Notes under the pieces: generated by a model | Databases searched by the model: none | Told to the model about the DNA's origin: nothing | What the model saw: only the letters and a program-made list of their open reading frames with translations | Program-made: the position numbers and the translations under genes | Shown: piece after piece, positions 1 through 5,256 of the stretch | Position numbering within the stretch: position 1 is the stretch's first letter | Layout: each line of letters opens with the position of its first letter | Assembly (NCBI GenBank): GCA_947585885.1 | Contig: CANPXI010000072.1 | Location: forward strand, 1-5,256 | Direction of reading: 5' to 3' | DNA from: an uncultured Bacilli bacterium | GTDB taxonomy: Bacteria; Bacillota_I; Bacilli_A; RF39; UBA660 | DNA length: 5,256 nt

Positions 1-174
1 ATAAGTTAAGTCTTCTTTGTTTCTACTTTGTATTTTTATATAACTAGGACTTACAAATATAAGAGCACGTACACCATCAAATTTTATTTCATAAATATAG
101 TCACTATTACTAAATGGTTTATCTATTTCTTTTAAAAGCATTGGAGTTATTTTATTATTTTTCCATAAAGTCAT
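1..174 (-). CDS. ATP-dependent DNA ligase (LigD-type or stand-alone), N-terminal part, cut by the window edge
   Basis: The first 58 codons are visible, read from the ATG at 174 down to base 1. Seen: residues 29-37 read EIKFDGVRA, which is nucleotidyltransferase motif I (KxDGxR), with K31 as the lysine expected to be adenylated. Residues 49-56 (QSRNKEDL) match the SRNxxDLT segment that follows motif I in ATP-dependent ligases. Known: such ligases seal DNA nicks and breaks through an enzyme-AMP intermediate, and in NHEJ they act with Ku. The start overlaps the ku stop as ATGA, implying translational coupling in a ku-ligase operon. Because the ligase domain lies at the very N-terminus, this could be a Bacillus-like LigD (ligase first, polymerase after) or a ligase-only protein; the missing downstream part decides. 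The ligase identity is firm, the LigD name is not. Confidence 0.9.
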   Translation of the reverse strand, partial: MTLWKNNKITPMLLKEIDKPFSNSDYIYEIKFDGVRALIFVSPSYIKIQSRNKEDLTY

Positions 175-920
175 TTTTTCTTTTTAAGACTCTTTTCTAA
201 AGCTTCTAGTAAGTCATTAACTTGAGTCTTCTTTTCTTTTTTCTTTCCTTTAATAGTTTTACCATTTAGTTTATCATTAATAGCATTTTTTATGTTGTTT
301 TGGTATTCGTCTTCTAATTTAGATGGATCAAATTTACTAGTTCTTTCTTCTATTAGTTTGATTGCTAAATCTAGCTCTTTATCATTTATTTTTGTTTCTT
401 TTATATTATCAGGAAGTGTTACTTCTTCTTTAAAGAATAATGTAGTCATTACTATTCCATTTAAAGTAAGTCTTAATATACAATAGTAGAATTTACTTCC
501 TATTACTGTTTTTGCAAGTGCTACTTTTTTTGTTTTTTTAAGGGCTTCATAAAATAAGTTATATGGTTTACTTGATTTTTCTGTTTCTATTATGTAACTT
601 TTTTCAAAGTAACTAGGGTCTATTTCTTTTATGTCTATAAATGATACAATTTCGATTTCTTTTTCGTTTTCTGGTTTTAGTTTATCTAGTTCTTCTTTTT
701 TAAATGTTATGTATTTATCTCTATCATATTCATATCCTTTTATTATGTCACTTTCTTTTAGTTTTTCATTACAGTGTTCACAGTATTTGATGTAAGAAAC
801 TCTGTTTAAACATTTTTTATGTAGTTGATTAAATGAAGTATCGTTGTTTCTTATTACTGGGTTCATAATTATAGGAATGTTTACTAAACCAAAAGAAATA
901 CTTGAGTGTGTATTAGGCAT
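171..920 (-). CDS. ku: Bacterial Ku protein, NHEJ DNA end-binding
   Basis: This is a full-length bacterial Ku of 249 residues from the preferred start, slightly shorter than the usual 260-300. Ku forms a homodimeric ring on double-strand ends and recruits the NHEJ ligase. Seen, counting from the preferred start: SSISFGLVNIPI at 6-17, the standard Ku N-terminus; an HxxC...CxxC set (H34, C37, C47, C50) followed by SDIIKGYEYDRDKY at 57-70, the conserved DIVKGYEY block; a central EALKKTKKVALAK at 125-137; a LDLAIKLIEE...FDPSKLEDEY block in the C-terminal third; and VNDLLEALEKSL before a KKKK tail. An ATG four codons upstream (932) is possible. The ATG at 920 is preferred because GGTGAT lies 4 bases before it and because Ku proteins usually begin close to the SISFGL block. 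The stop TGA overlaps the ATG of the ligase gene. I see no convincing sigma-A promoter of its own. Confidence 0.95.
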   Translation of the reverse strand: MPNTHSSISFGLVNIPIIMNPVIRNNDTSFNQLHKKCLNRVSYIKYCEHCNEKLKESDIIKGYEYDRDKYITFKKEELDKLKPENEKEIEIVSFIDIKEIDPSYFEKSYIIETEKSSKPYNLFYEALKKTKKVALAKTVIGSKFYYCILRLTLNGIVMTTLFFKEEVTLPDNIKETKINDKELDLAIKLIEERTSKFDPSKLEDEYQNNIKNAINDKLNGKTIKGKKKEKKTQVNDLLEALEKSLKKKK

Positions 921-924
921 ATTT

Positions 925-930
925 ATCACC
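925..930 (-). promoter_or_regulatory. Ribosome binding site that decides the ku start
   Basis: GGTGAT on the minus strand matches the 3' half of the AGGAGGTGAT complement of 16S rRNA and leaves 4 bases to the ATG at 920, an ideal register. The upstream ATG at 932 has no comparable site. This favours a 249-residue over a 253-residue Ku. Confidence 0.6.
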
Positions 931-950
931 ATTATTAGTATTTACAGGAA

Positions 951-969
951 AACACTTTTTATAACACTT
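951..969. repeat. Direct repeat AACACTT x2, 12-bp period, in the ku/SDR divergent gap
   Basis: AACACTT occurs at 951-957 and again at 963-969 (AAGTGTT on the ku strand), 12 bases start to start. The pair lies between the two divergent genes, just upstream of the tentative SDR -10 box. A tandem regulator site is conceivable, but in such A+T-rich DNA a 7-base repeat can arise by chance. Confidence 0.35.
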
Positions 970-989
970 ATGGGTATTTTACATAGAAT
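961..989 (+). promoter_or_regulatory. Tentative sigma-A promoter of the SDR gene
   Basis: ATAACA at 961-966 (4 of 6 to TTGACA), a 17-base spacer and TAGAAT at 984-989 (5 of 6 to TATAAT). Transcription would start near 996, leaving only about 11 bases of leader, so much of the ribosome site at 995-1000 would sit at the very 5' end. The call is weak; CATAGAATA at 982-990 also vaguely resembles a sporulation sigma -10 but has no matching -35. Confidence 0.3.
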
Positions 990-1006
990 ACTTTAGGAGG
1001 ATAATT

Positions 1007-1933
1007 ATGGACTTTGATTATGAATTTGGTAACAATTACTATAAATATTTTTATGATAAAAAGAAAGGAATAAAAGTTACAGAGTATGATTTAGGAGCAC
1101 CTATGCAAGAACAAGGAGTACAGCCTGGGCTTGAATTTAAAATGGTACCATTACCAGAATTTGATGATTGTAATTATAAGGGAAGTGGTAAGCTTAAAGG
1201 AAAGGTAGCTATTATAACTGGAGGAGATAGTGGGCTTGGTAGAACTTGTGCAGTTTATTTTGTTAAAGAAGGGGCTAAAGTAGTTATTCCTTATTTATAT
1301 GAAAGAAAAGATGCATTGTATACTAAAGAGTATATAGAAAAGTTAGGTGGAGAGTGTCTTTTAATAGAAGGGGATATTAGAGATAAAGAGTTCTCTAAAG
1401 AAATTGTTAAAACTACTTTAGAAAAATTTGGTAAAATTAATATTTTAGTTAATAATGCTGGGGTACAATATCAACAAGATAAATTAGAAGGAATAAGTGA
1501 CGAACAATTTGATAAGACTATGAAAGTAAATGTGTATGGGATGTTTTATTTAACTAGAGAAGTTGTTCCTTATTTACATAGTGGGGACTCTATAATAAAT
1601 TTGAGTAGTGTTACTGCTTTTTACGGGGAACCTCAGCTAATTGACTATGTTACAACAAAGGCTGCGATTGTTGGGTTTACAAGAGCACTTGCGAGAAATT
1701 TAGCACTTAAAAATATTAGGGTTAATGCAATTGCACCGGGTTACTTTTGGACACCTTTACAACCAGCTTGTTGGGTAAAAGAAAAAGTTCCATCACTTGG
1801 AGCGGATGCAGCAATGGCTAGAATGGCTAACCCTTATGAGTTAGGAAGTACATTTGTGTTTTTAGCAAGTGAAGAGGCAAGTTATTTAACTGGGCAAGTA
1901 ATACATAATAATGGTGGACAAGTGATGGGATAA
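1007..1933 (+). CDS. Short-chain dehydrogenase/reductase, YdaD/YhdF (general stress protein 39) type
   Basis: This is a complete 308-residue NAD(P)-dependent SDR oxidoreductase with a strong AGGAGG site at 995-1000, six bases before the ATG. Seen: the cofactor-binding motif TGGDSGLG at 71-78; NNAG at 149-152; a catalytic set with S201, Y214 and K218 (YVTTK) and N175; APGYFWTPL at 243-251; and a C-terminal TGQVIHNNGGQ. Before the Rossmann core there is an extension of about 60 residues containing QEQGVQPGLEFKM (34-46). That extension marks the subfamily that includes B. subtilis YdaD/GSP39 and YhdF, often labelled glucose/ribitol dehydrogenase homologues. The physiological substrate is not known from sequence, and 'glucose dehydrogenase' would be over-annotation. 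The protein is cytosolic. It is divergent from ku and monocistronic, with a weak hairpin after the stop. Family assignment is very secure; the subfamily is based on the N-terminal extension. Confidence 0.93.
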   Translation: MDFDYEFGNNYYKYFYDKKKGIKVTEYDLGAPMQEQGVQPGLEFKMVPLPEFDDCNYKGSGKLKGKVAIITGGDSGLGRTCAVYFVKEGAKVVIPYLYERKDALYTKEYIEKLGGECLLIEGDIRDKEFSKEIVKTTLEKFGKINILVNNAGVQYQQDKLEGISDEQFDKTMKVNVYGMFYLTREVVPYLHSGDSIINLSSVTAFYGEPQLIDYVTTKAAIVGFTRALARNLALKNIRVNAIAPGYFWTPLQPACWVKEKVPSLGADAAMARMANPYELGSTFVFLASEEASYLTGQVIHNNGGQVMG

Positions 1934-1935
1934 GT

Positions 1936-1955
1936 AAAACTTTTGTAAAGTTTTT
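1936..1955 (+). terminator. Weak hairpin after the SDR gene
   Basis: AAAACTTT (1936-1943), loop TGT and AAAGTTTT (1947-1954) form a perfect 8-bp stem with a single G-C pair. There is almost no T-run beyond the stem (T at 1955, then G). It starts three bases after the SDR stop, which suits a terminator, but the stem is A+T-rich and would be leaky. Confidence 0.4.
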
Positions 1956-1964
1956 GTGAATTAA

Positions 1965-1993
1965 TTGACTCATATTAATTATTATTATATATT
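1965..1993 (+). promoter_or_regulatory. Sigma-A promoter for the 2015-2955 unit
   Basis: TTGACT at 1965-1970 (5 of 6) is followed after a 17-base spacer by TATATT at 1988-1993 (5 of 6). The expected start is near 2000, giving a leader of about 15 bases that contains GAGGT (2001-2005). The two boxes with ideal spacing make this more credible than the SDR promoter. Confidence 0.6.
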
Positions 1994-2014
1994 TATACTA
2001 GAGGTAAGATAGAT

Positions 2015-2716
2015 ATGAATGATAGAAGTAGATATGTTGATTTAGCAAGAAGTAATTCTGTAGGTGCTAGTAGTGTTATTAGAAGAACTAGAACTAATAA
2101 TATGGAAGCAAGAAGAATTAAGGCTAAGATTTTATCTATAGTTTTGAGCGCTACTGTTATAGTTGGATCTGTTACTTTAGTTAAAAATGCAGTAGATAAT
2201 TTAAATTCACCACTTAATATGACTAATTTATCAAGAGAAATAGGTGGAATTGTTAATGTAGTAGAAAATGATATATTAGACATTAAAAATATTTCTATAG
2301 TTAACCAAAATACTCATAGAAATGGAGATACATTTTTCTATAATCAAGAAGATATTGCTAAAGATTTATTAAAGCTTGATAGTAGACTATTTGATTATGC
2401 TTTTTGTACAGTATGTACTGATATGGCTGAAAACATAAATAATAAAGTAGGAATCGGTGGAAGAAGTAATATAGACTCTGTTATTTATTATTTGAAACAA
2501 TATGCTAGTGGAGACGGGAAATTAGCAAGTGAGTATGTAGCAGAAGAGTTTAAGGATATTAATTCACTTAATGAGTATTTAGTTAAAAATGGTTATGTTA
2601 ATAAGAAAGGTGAACCATCACTAGATAAATTTATAGAAGTATGTAATGAAAATGCAGAAATTATTAGAAGTGTTTTAGATGGAGAAAGTGAAGAAAAAGG
2701 AGCTAATTTAGCATGA
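2015..2716 (+). CDS. Uncharacterised single-pass membrane protein
   Basis: I do not recognise this 233-residue protein. Seen: an N-terminal segment rich in arginine (R4, R6, R12, R23, R24, R26, R33, R34); one hydrophobic segment at about 39-56 (ILSIVLSATVIVGSVTLV); then a polar C-terminal domain of about 175 residues. The positive-inside rule puts the short N-terminus in the cytoplasm and the large domain outside, a type II topology. The outer part contains CTVC (C131, C134), a third Cys at 210, a GIGGRS turn at 146-151 and helix-like stretches at 153-190 and 203-222. The start ATG is preceded by GAGGT nine bases upstream. The stop TGA overlaps the next gene's ATG, and AAGGAG near the 3' end serves that gene, so the two proteins are probably made together. 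No enzymatic motif is visible; a role at the envelope is inference from topology only. Confidence 0.75.
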   Translation: MNDRSRYVDLARSNSVGASSVIRRTRTNNMEARRIKAKILSIVLSATVIVGSVTLVKNAVDNLNSPLNMTNLSREIGGIVNVVENDILDIKNISIVNQNTHRNGDTFFYNQEDIAKDLLKLDSRLFDYAFCTVCTDMAENINNKVGIGGRSNIDSVIYYLKQYASGDGKLASEYVAEEFKDINSLNEYLVKNGYVNKKGEPSLDKFIEVCNENAEIIRSVLDGESEEKGANLA

Positions 2717-2955
2717 ATGTAGAAACAACAGTTATAAATAATAAAACTTATATTGAAGTTGATCAAGTAGATATAGATGGGGTTACTTATGTATATTTAG
2801 TTAATTTTTTAGATGACAATGATTTTTTAATTAGAAAGTTGTCTGTTAAAGAAGGCAATATATATTATGATGGCTTAAAAGATAATAATGAGTTTGATAA
2901 AGCTATGATGTATTTTGCTAAAAAGCATAAAAATATATTAAATAATGAAGAGTAA
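2713..2955 (+). CDS. Small uncharacterised protein, translationally coupled
   Basis: This 80-residue protein begins in a 4-base ATGA overlap with the upstream membrane-protein gene, with AAGGAG at 2697-2702 as its ribosome site. Seen: no signal peptide and no membrane segment, so probably cytosolic. It has an alternating beta-like N-terminal half (TTVINNKTYIEVDQVDIDG, 5-23, then VTYVYLVNF) and an acidic middle. It ends in a helical, Lys-rich stretch around FDKAMMYFAKKHKNIL. The INNKTYIEV...YVYLVN pattern gives the look of a small compact beta-alpha domain, but I cannot name a family. The coupling and shared terminator (2980-3010) suggest it works with the 233-residue protein, perhaps on its cytoplasmic side; that is inference. 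Confidence 0.75.
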   Translation: MNVETTVINNKTYIEVDQVDIDGVTYVYLVNFLDDNDFLIRKLSVKEGNIYYDGLKDNNEFDKAMMYFAKKHKNILNNEE

Positions 2956-2979
2956 TACATAAATTTTAAAAAGATTATC

Positions 2980-3010
2980 AAAATATAACTAGAGATAGTT
3001 ATATTTTTTT
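2980..3010 (+). terminator. Intrinsic terminator of the 2015-2955 unit
   Basis: A perfect 12-bp stem, AAAATATAACTA (2980-2991) and TAGTTATATTTT (2996-3007), closes a GAGA tetraloop and runs into an eight-base T tract (3003-3010). It lies 24 bases after the stop at 2955. The stem has few G-C pairs, as expected for this genome, but its length and T tract make it convincing. Confidence 0.75.
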
Positions 3011-3041
3011 ATGATTTTGTTTATCAATATAAATAATAAAA

Positions 3042-3058
3042 TATCATTGACACTGATA
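3042..3058. promoter_or_regulatory. Operator-like palindrome overlapping the -35 box
   Basis: TATCATTGACACTGATA is a 17-base imperfect palindrome centred on A3050. Seven of eight position pairs are complementary (TATCA/TGATA arms plus an inner TG/CA), with one mismatch. It fully contains the TTGACA -35 box of the next gene. A dimeric regulator bound here would block RNA polymerase. The cognate protein is unknown and is not obviously in the window. Confidence 0.45.
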
Positions 3059-3075
3059 AATATAAATTGTAAAAT
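3047..3075 (+). promoter_or_regulatory. Strong sigma-A promoter of the surface-protein gene
   Basis: TTGACA at 3047-3052 is a perfect -35. After a 17-base spacer comes TAAAAT at 3070-3075 (5 of 6). The predicted start near 3082 leaves a leader of about 20 bases carrying AGGTGA (3091-3096), five bases before the ATG at 3102. This is the best promoter in the window. Confidence 0.7.
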
Positions 3076-3101
3076 AAAATTATATAGAATAGGTGAAGTG
3101 A

Positions 3102-5256
3102 ATGAAAAGAATAATAAGAAGTAAAAAGATAATGTTTTTTAGTATATTAATACTTTTAAGTATGACACTAAGTTTAACATACTCTGCATTTATAATAAAT
3201 ACAAAAGATTTTAAAGCAAGTGAAATGTTAGTAAGTGAACTTATATATGGAATAGATATAGAGAGTACTGGTGGAGGAGAAAGTATAGATAAAAATAAAG
3301 TAACAGTATCTAAAGGAACAACTTCAGTAATAAAAGTAAAAATAACTTCACTTAATGAAATAGATAGTAGATATGATTTAGAATATAAGATATTAAGTGG
3401 AAGTGGAACAGTATCATATGCAAGTACAACAGGATGGAAACCAACAGGAAAGATAAGTAAAGAAAATAAAGATATATATGAAAAGATAGTAACAGTAGTA
3501 ATAGAAGCAACAGAAAATATAGAAGTAGAATTTAAAGTAAATGGAGGATACACACATAACGAGGAAATAATAGTATTAAATGGATATAAAAAAATAAATC
3601 AAGAAACAGATAAAACATTAAATTATAAAGAAGAACATAATTTAAAAGATATAATAGAAAAAGAAAATAGTTGTAAAGAAGATAATTGTAGATATGGAGG
3701 AGAAACAACAAACAATTATCTACAATATCCAACAAAACCAACAGCAAGTGAAAACTTATGGAGAATAATAGGCACAAATACAGATGGAATAAAACTAATA
3801 AGTGATGAAGTAAGAGCAACAAGTAAAAAGACAGAAATAAAAAATAACTTAACAAGTATATGTGGAACATTAGAAAATAGCCAAAATTATATACATTCAA
3901 CAACAAAGTTTAATTGTAGTGAAAGTGGATGTACAACAACAAGTTTATTTCCAGCAAACATAGGATTAATAAGTACATATGAATATAACTTATTAGGAGG
4001 GCTTGAATCATATTTAAAACCAGAAAGTAATAGTTATTTTAGTATAAATAATGAATCAATAGATAACATAACAACAAATGGAGTAGAAGAAACAACAGAA
4101 GAAACCTCATCAGGAATAAGACCAAGTGTATATTTAGAAAGTGATTTAAATGTAACAGGAAGTGGAACAAAAAGTGATCCATATAGGATATATAGTAAAG
4201 GAAAAGTAATAATAACAAAATATACATTAAATGGAGTATTACAAGAAGAAGCCCCATCAGCAGATACATATGTAGTAAACAAAATAGAATGCACGAATAA
4301 TGTACAAGCAACATGGAGTGATAAAGAAGGAACAAAAATAACAAGTGGAAGTGCTCCAACAACATGTACAGTAGATTTTAAGAATGGATACACAGTAAGT
4401 TTAGCAGCAAATCCAACAAACAGTGCCACAGTAACAGCACCAGTAAGTAAAACAGTAGGAAGAGTGGGAAGTACAACATTTAATGTAACAGCAAAATCAG
4501 GATACACATTAACAAATGCAACAGTAACATGTGATGGAGGAGCAAGTGGAAGTGTAAGTGGAACAAAAGTAACAATAAATAATATAACAGGAGCAAATAC
4601 ATGTACAATCACAATAAAAGCATTACCAACAGTAAAACTAACAGTAACAAACGGAACAATAGGAGAAGGAAGTGCAACAACTTCAACACTAACAGCTTCA
4701 GCATTAACAGGAGGAAGCGTAACATTTAATAATGTAAAAGCCAATAGTGGGTATACATTTACAGGAGTCACACCAAGTTGTACTTCAGGGACACCAAAAT
4801 ATACAGGAACAACATTAACAGTAACAGGTGTAAGTCAAAATATAACATGCACATTTAATGCAAAAAAGAATACACTAGCTGATTTCTTTGCAAATAAATA
4901 TCCAAATGCAAAAAAGAGAACTGACTTTAGTACAGCATTTTCAGATGCAAATTTATATTATGAAGATGATAAGTATACAGAAGATTTAGATAAAAATGGA
5001 ACAGGAGATAAAGTCTATTATTTTACAGGAAACCCAGATAACTGGGTAAAATTTGCAGACTTTTACTGGAGAATAATTAGAACAAATGAAGATGGAGGCT
5101 TAAGATTACTATATGCCGGAGATAGTCCTAGTACAACAACAGGCTATATAGGAGGAGCAAATCAAACATATCAATATAACAGTCAATATAATAATTCTAT
5201 GTATGTAGGATACATGTATGGAACTGCAGGAAATTTAACAAATAATAGAACAAGTC
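3102..5256 (+). CDS. Large exported multi-module surface protein, C-terminus beyond the window
   Basis: The frame is open from the ATG at 3102 (AGGTGA five bases upstream) to the window end: 718 codons without a stop. Seen, in order: KKIMFFSILILLSMTLSLT (8-26) within a signal or anchor segment ending TYSAF, similar in style to SipW/TasA-type signals; a beta-rich domain at about 44-162 ending in FKVNGGYTHNEE; a module at about 190-365 with CKEDNC, LWRIIGTNTDGIKLISDE (219-236), CSESGC (272-277) and GIRPSVYLESDL...SDPYRI (338-363); three Cys-paired repeats at 368-587; and from about 594 a second module with YYFTGNPDNWVKF and FYWRIIRTNEDG (654-665), continuing as YVGYMYGTAGNL. I recognise this style from large hypothetical proteins of gut Firmicutes/RF39-like genomes with DUF6273-like and InlB B-repeat-like parts; exact families are unverified. 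Role in adhesion or envelope display is inference. No sortase signal is visible, as the C-terminus is missing. Confidence 0.88.
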   Translation, partial: MKRIIRSKKIMFFSILILLSMTLSLTYSAFIINTKDFKASEMLVSELIYGIDIESTGGGESIDKNKVTVSKGTTSVIKVKITSLNEIDSRYDLEYKILSGSGTVSYASTTGWKPTGKISKENKDIYEKIVTVVIEATENIEVEFKVNGGYTHNEEIIVLNGYKKINQETDKTLNYKEEHNLKDIIEKENSCKEDNCRYGGETTNNYLQYPTKPTASENLWRIIGTNTDGIKLISDEVRATSKKTEIKNNLTSICGTLENSQNYIHSTTKFNCSESGCTTTSLFPANIGLISTYEYNLLGGLESYLKPESNSYFSINNESIDNITTNGVEETTEETSSGIRPSVYLESDLNVTGSGTKSDPYRIYSKGKVIITKYTLNGVLQEEAPSADTYVVNKIECTNNVQATWSDKEGTKITSGSAPTTCTVDFKNGYTVSLAANPTNSATVTAPVSKTVGRVGSTTFNVTAKSGYTLTNATVTCDGGASGSVSGTKVTINNITGANTCTITIKALPTVKLTVTNGTIGEGSATTSTLTASALTGGSVTFNNVKANSGYTFTGVTPSCTSGTPKYTGTTLTVTGVSQNITCTFNAKKNTLADFFANKYPNAKKRTDFSTAFSDANLYYEDDKYTEDLDKNGTGDKVYYFTGNPDNWVKFADFYWRIIRTNEDGGLRLLYAGDSPSTTTGYIGGANQTYQYNSQYNNSMYVGYMYGTAGNLTNNRTS
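3669..4196 (+). other. First WRII-type module of the surface protein (residues about 190-365)
   Basis: The module opens with a Cys pair (C191, C196), carries LWRIIGTNTDGIKLIS, a second Cys group (C254, C272, C277), then LFPANIGLISTYEYNLLGG and the closing IRPSVYLESDLNVTGSGT...DPYRI. The closing motif resembles the RPVISL/GTKxDPY ending of DUF6273-like domains. The stretch between LISDE and the Cys group is short, so the module may have lost its middle part. Boundaries are approximate. Confidence 0.55.
4203..4862 (+). repeat. Three Cys-paired beta repeats, InlB B-repeat-like (residues about 368-587)
   Basis: Three divergent protein repeats of about 60-80 residues are seen. Each has a G/TYxxxxxxxC strand followed by a second Cys 23-25 residues later: C397/C422, C477/C501 and C560/C583. 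Repeats two and three align best (SGYTLTNATVTC with SGYTFTGVTPSC, and TCTITIK with TCTFNAK). This matches the divergent InlB B-repeat type found as stalks in secreted Firmicute proteins. Each Cys pair probably forms a disulphide outside the cell. At DNA level the copies have diverged, so the array is old rather than recently expanded. Confidence 0.6.
4881..5256 (+). other. Second WRII-type module of the surface protein, incomplete (residues 594-718)
   Basis: DFFANKYPNAKK (594-605) starts a new module. It continues with GDKVYYFTGNPDNWVKF (635-651), FYWRIIRTNEDGGLRLLY (654-671) and a Gly/Tyr/Asn-rich stretch, YIGG...YNNSMYVGYMYGTAG. The WRII(G/R)TNxDG core recurs from the first module 436 residues earlier, but the flanks differ, so this is a related rather than copied module. 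The window ends inside it. Confidence 0.55.

Noticed and set aside
292..486. Plus-strand open frame of 64 codons inside ku
   Set aside because: It is antisense to conserved Ku sequence and has no ribosome site or recognisable product.
982..990. CATAGAATA as a sporulation sigma-F/G -10 element for the SDR gene
   Set aside because: The match to the CATACTA-type consensus is partial, and no TGAATA-like -35 lies about 17-18 bases upstream.
1993..2283. Minus-strand open frame of 96 codons
   Set aside because: It lies antisense to the start of the 233-residue gene, which has a promoter, ribosome site and coupled downstream gene. The product is Leu/Thr/Ser-rich without recognisable motifs.
2956..3101. 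Riboswitch or small RNA in the longest gap
   Set aside because: The gap is accounted for by a terminator hairpin, the palindrome and promoter, and a leader of about 20 bases, which is too short for a structured leader RNA.
3080..4771. Long minus-strand open frames at 3080-3553, 3532-3906, 4034-4771 and 4039-4365
   Set aside because: They are antisense shadows of the plus-strand surface gene. Its A-rich codons (ACA, GTA, GGA, AGT) give few antisense stops and translate into low-complexity hydrophobic Val/Leu/Phe strings with no domain pattern.
4203..4862. Recent tandem DNA repeat or variable-number repeat array
   Set aside because: The repeats are detectable only at protein level; I see no near-identical DNA units, so slippage-type variation is not supported.
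4990..5256. Possible variable region of a diversity-generating retroelement in the WRII/C-type-lectin-like module
   Set aside because: No reverse transcriptase or template repeat is present in the window, and the module's C-terminal end is missing, so the idea has no direct support here.

Overview
The window is A+T-rich DNA from a bacterium that uses a standard stop set: two genes end in a TGA that overlaps the next ATG, and tryptophan is encoded by TGG, so a TGA=Trp code (Mycoplasma type) is unlikely. AGGAGG and GGTGA ribosome sites, TTGACA/TATAAT-like promoters and the style of the surface protein suggest a low-GC Firmicute or a gut lineage related to the Mollicutes (RF39-like Bacilli). The lineage is an inference from remembered sequence style, not a database result.

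Layout. Positions 1-920 on the minus strand hold a two-gene non-homologous end joining (NHEJ) unit: ku, followed through a 4-base ATGA overlap by the start of an ATP-dependent DNA ligase that leaves the window at base 1. An 86-base divergent gap, with no convincing ku promoter, separates ku from a plus-strand short-chain dehydrogenase of the YdaD/YhdF (general stress protein 39) type (1007-1933). After a weak hairpin and a good promoter comes a two-gene unit of unrecognised function (2015-2955): a single-pass membrane protein overlapping, again by ATGA, an 80-residue protein. A 12-bp hairpin with a T-run closes that unit.

The right 40% (3102-5256) is one open plus-strand frame of at least 718 residues that runs off the window. 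It encodes an exported, multi-module surface protein: a signal/anchor segment, a beta-rich domain, a WRII-type module ending in an RPSVYL...SDPY motif, three Cys-paired repeats resembling InlB B-repeats, and the beginning of a second WRII-type module. It has its own near-consensus promoter, whose -35 box sits inside an imperfect 17-bp palindrome.

The genes form four independent transcription units: NHEJ repair, a stress-type oxidoreductase, an unknown membrane pair and a surface protein. I see no RNA gene, CRISPR array, insertion sequence or integrase, and no gene-free stretch over 300 bases (the longest is 146 bases, 2956-3101). Nothing here amounts to a clear new defence or mobile system. 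The most under-described parts are the 2015-2955 pair and the modular surface protein with its operator-like palindrome.
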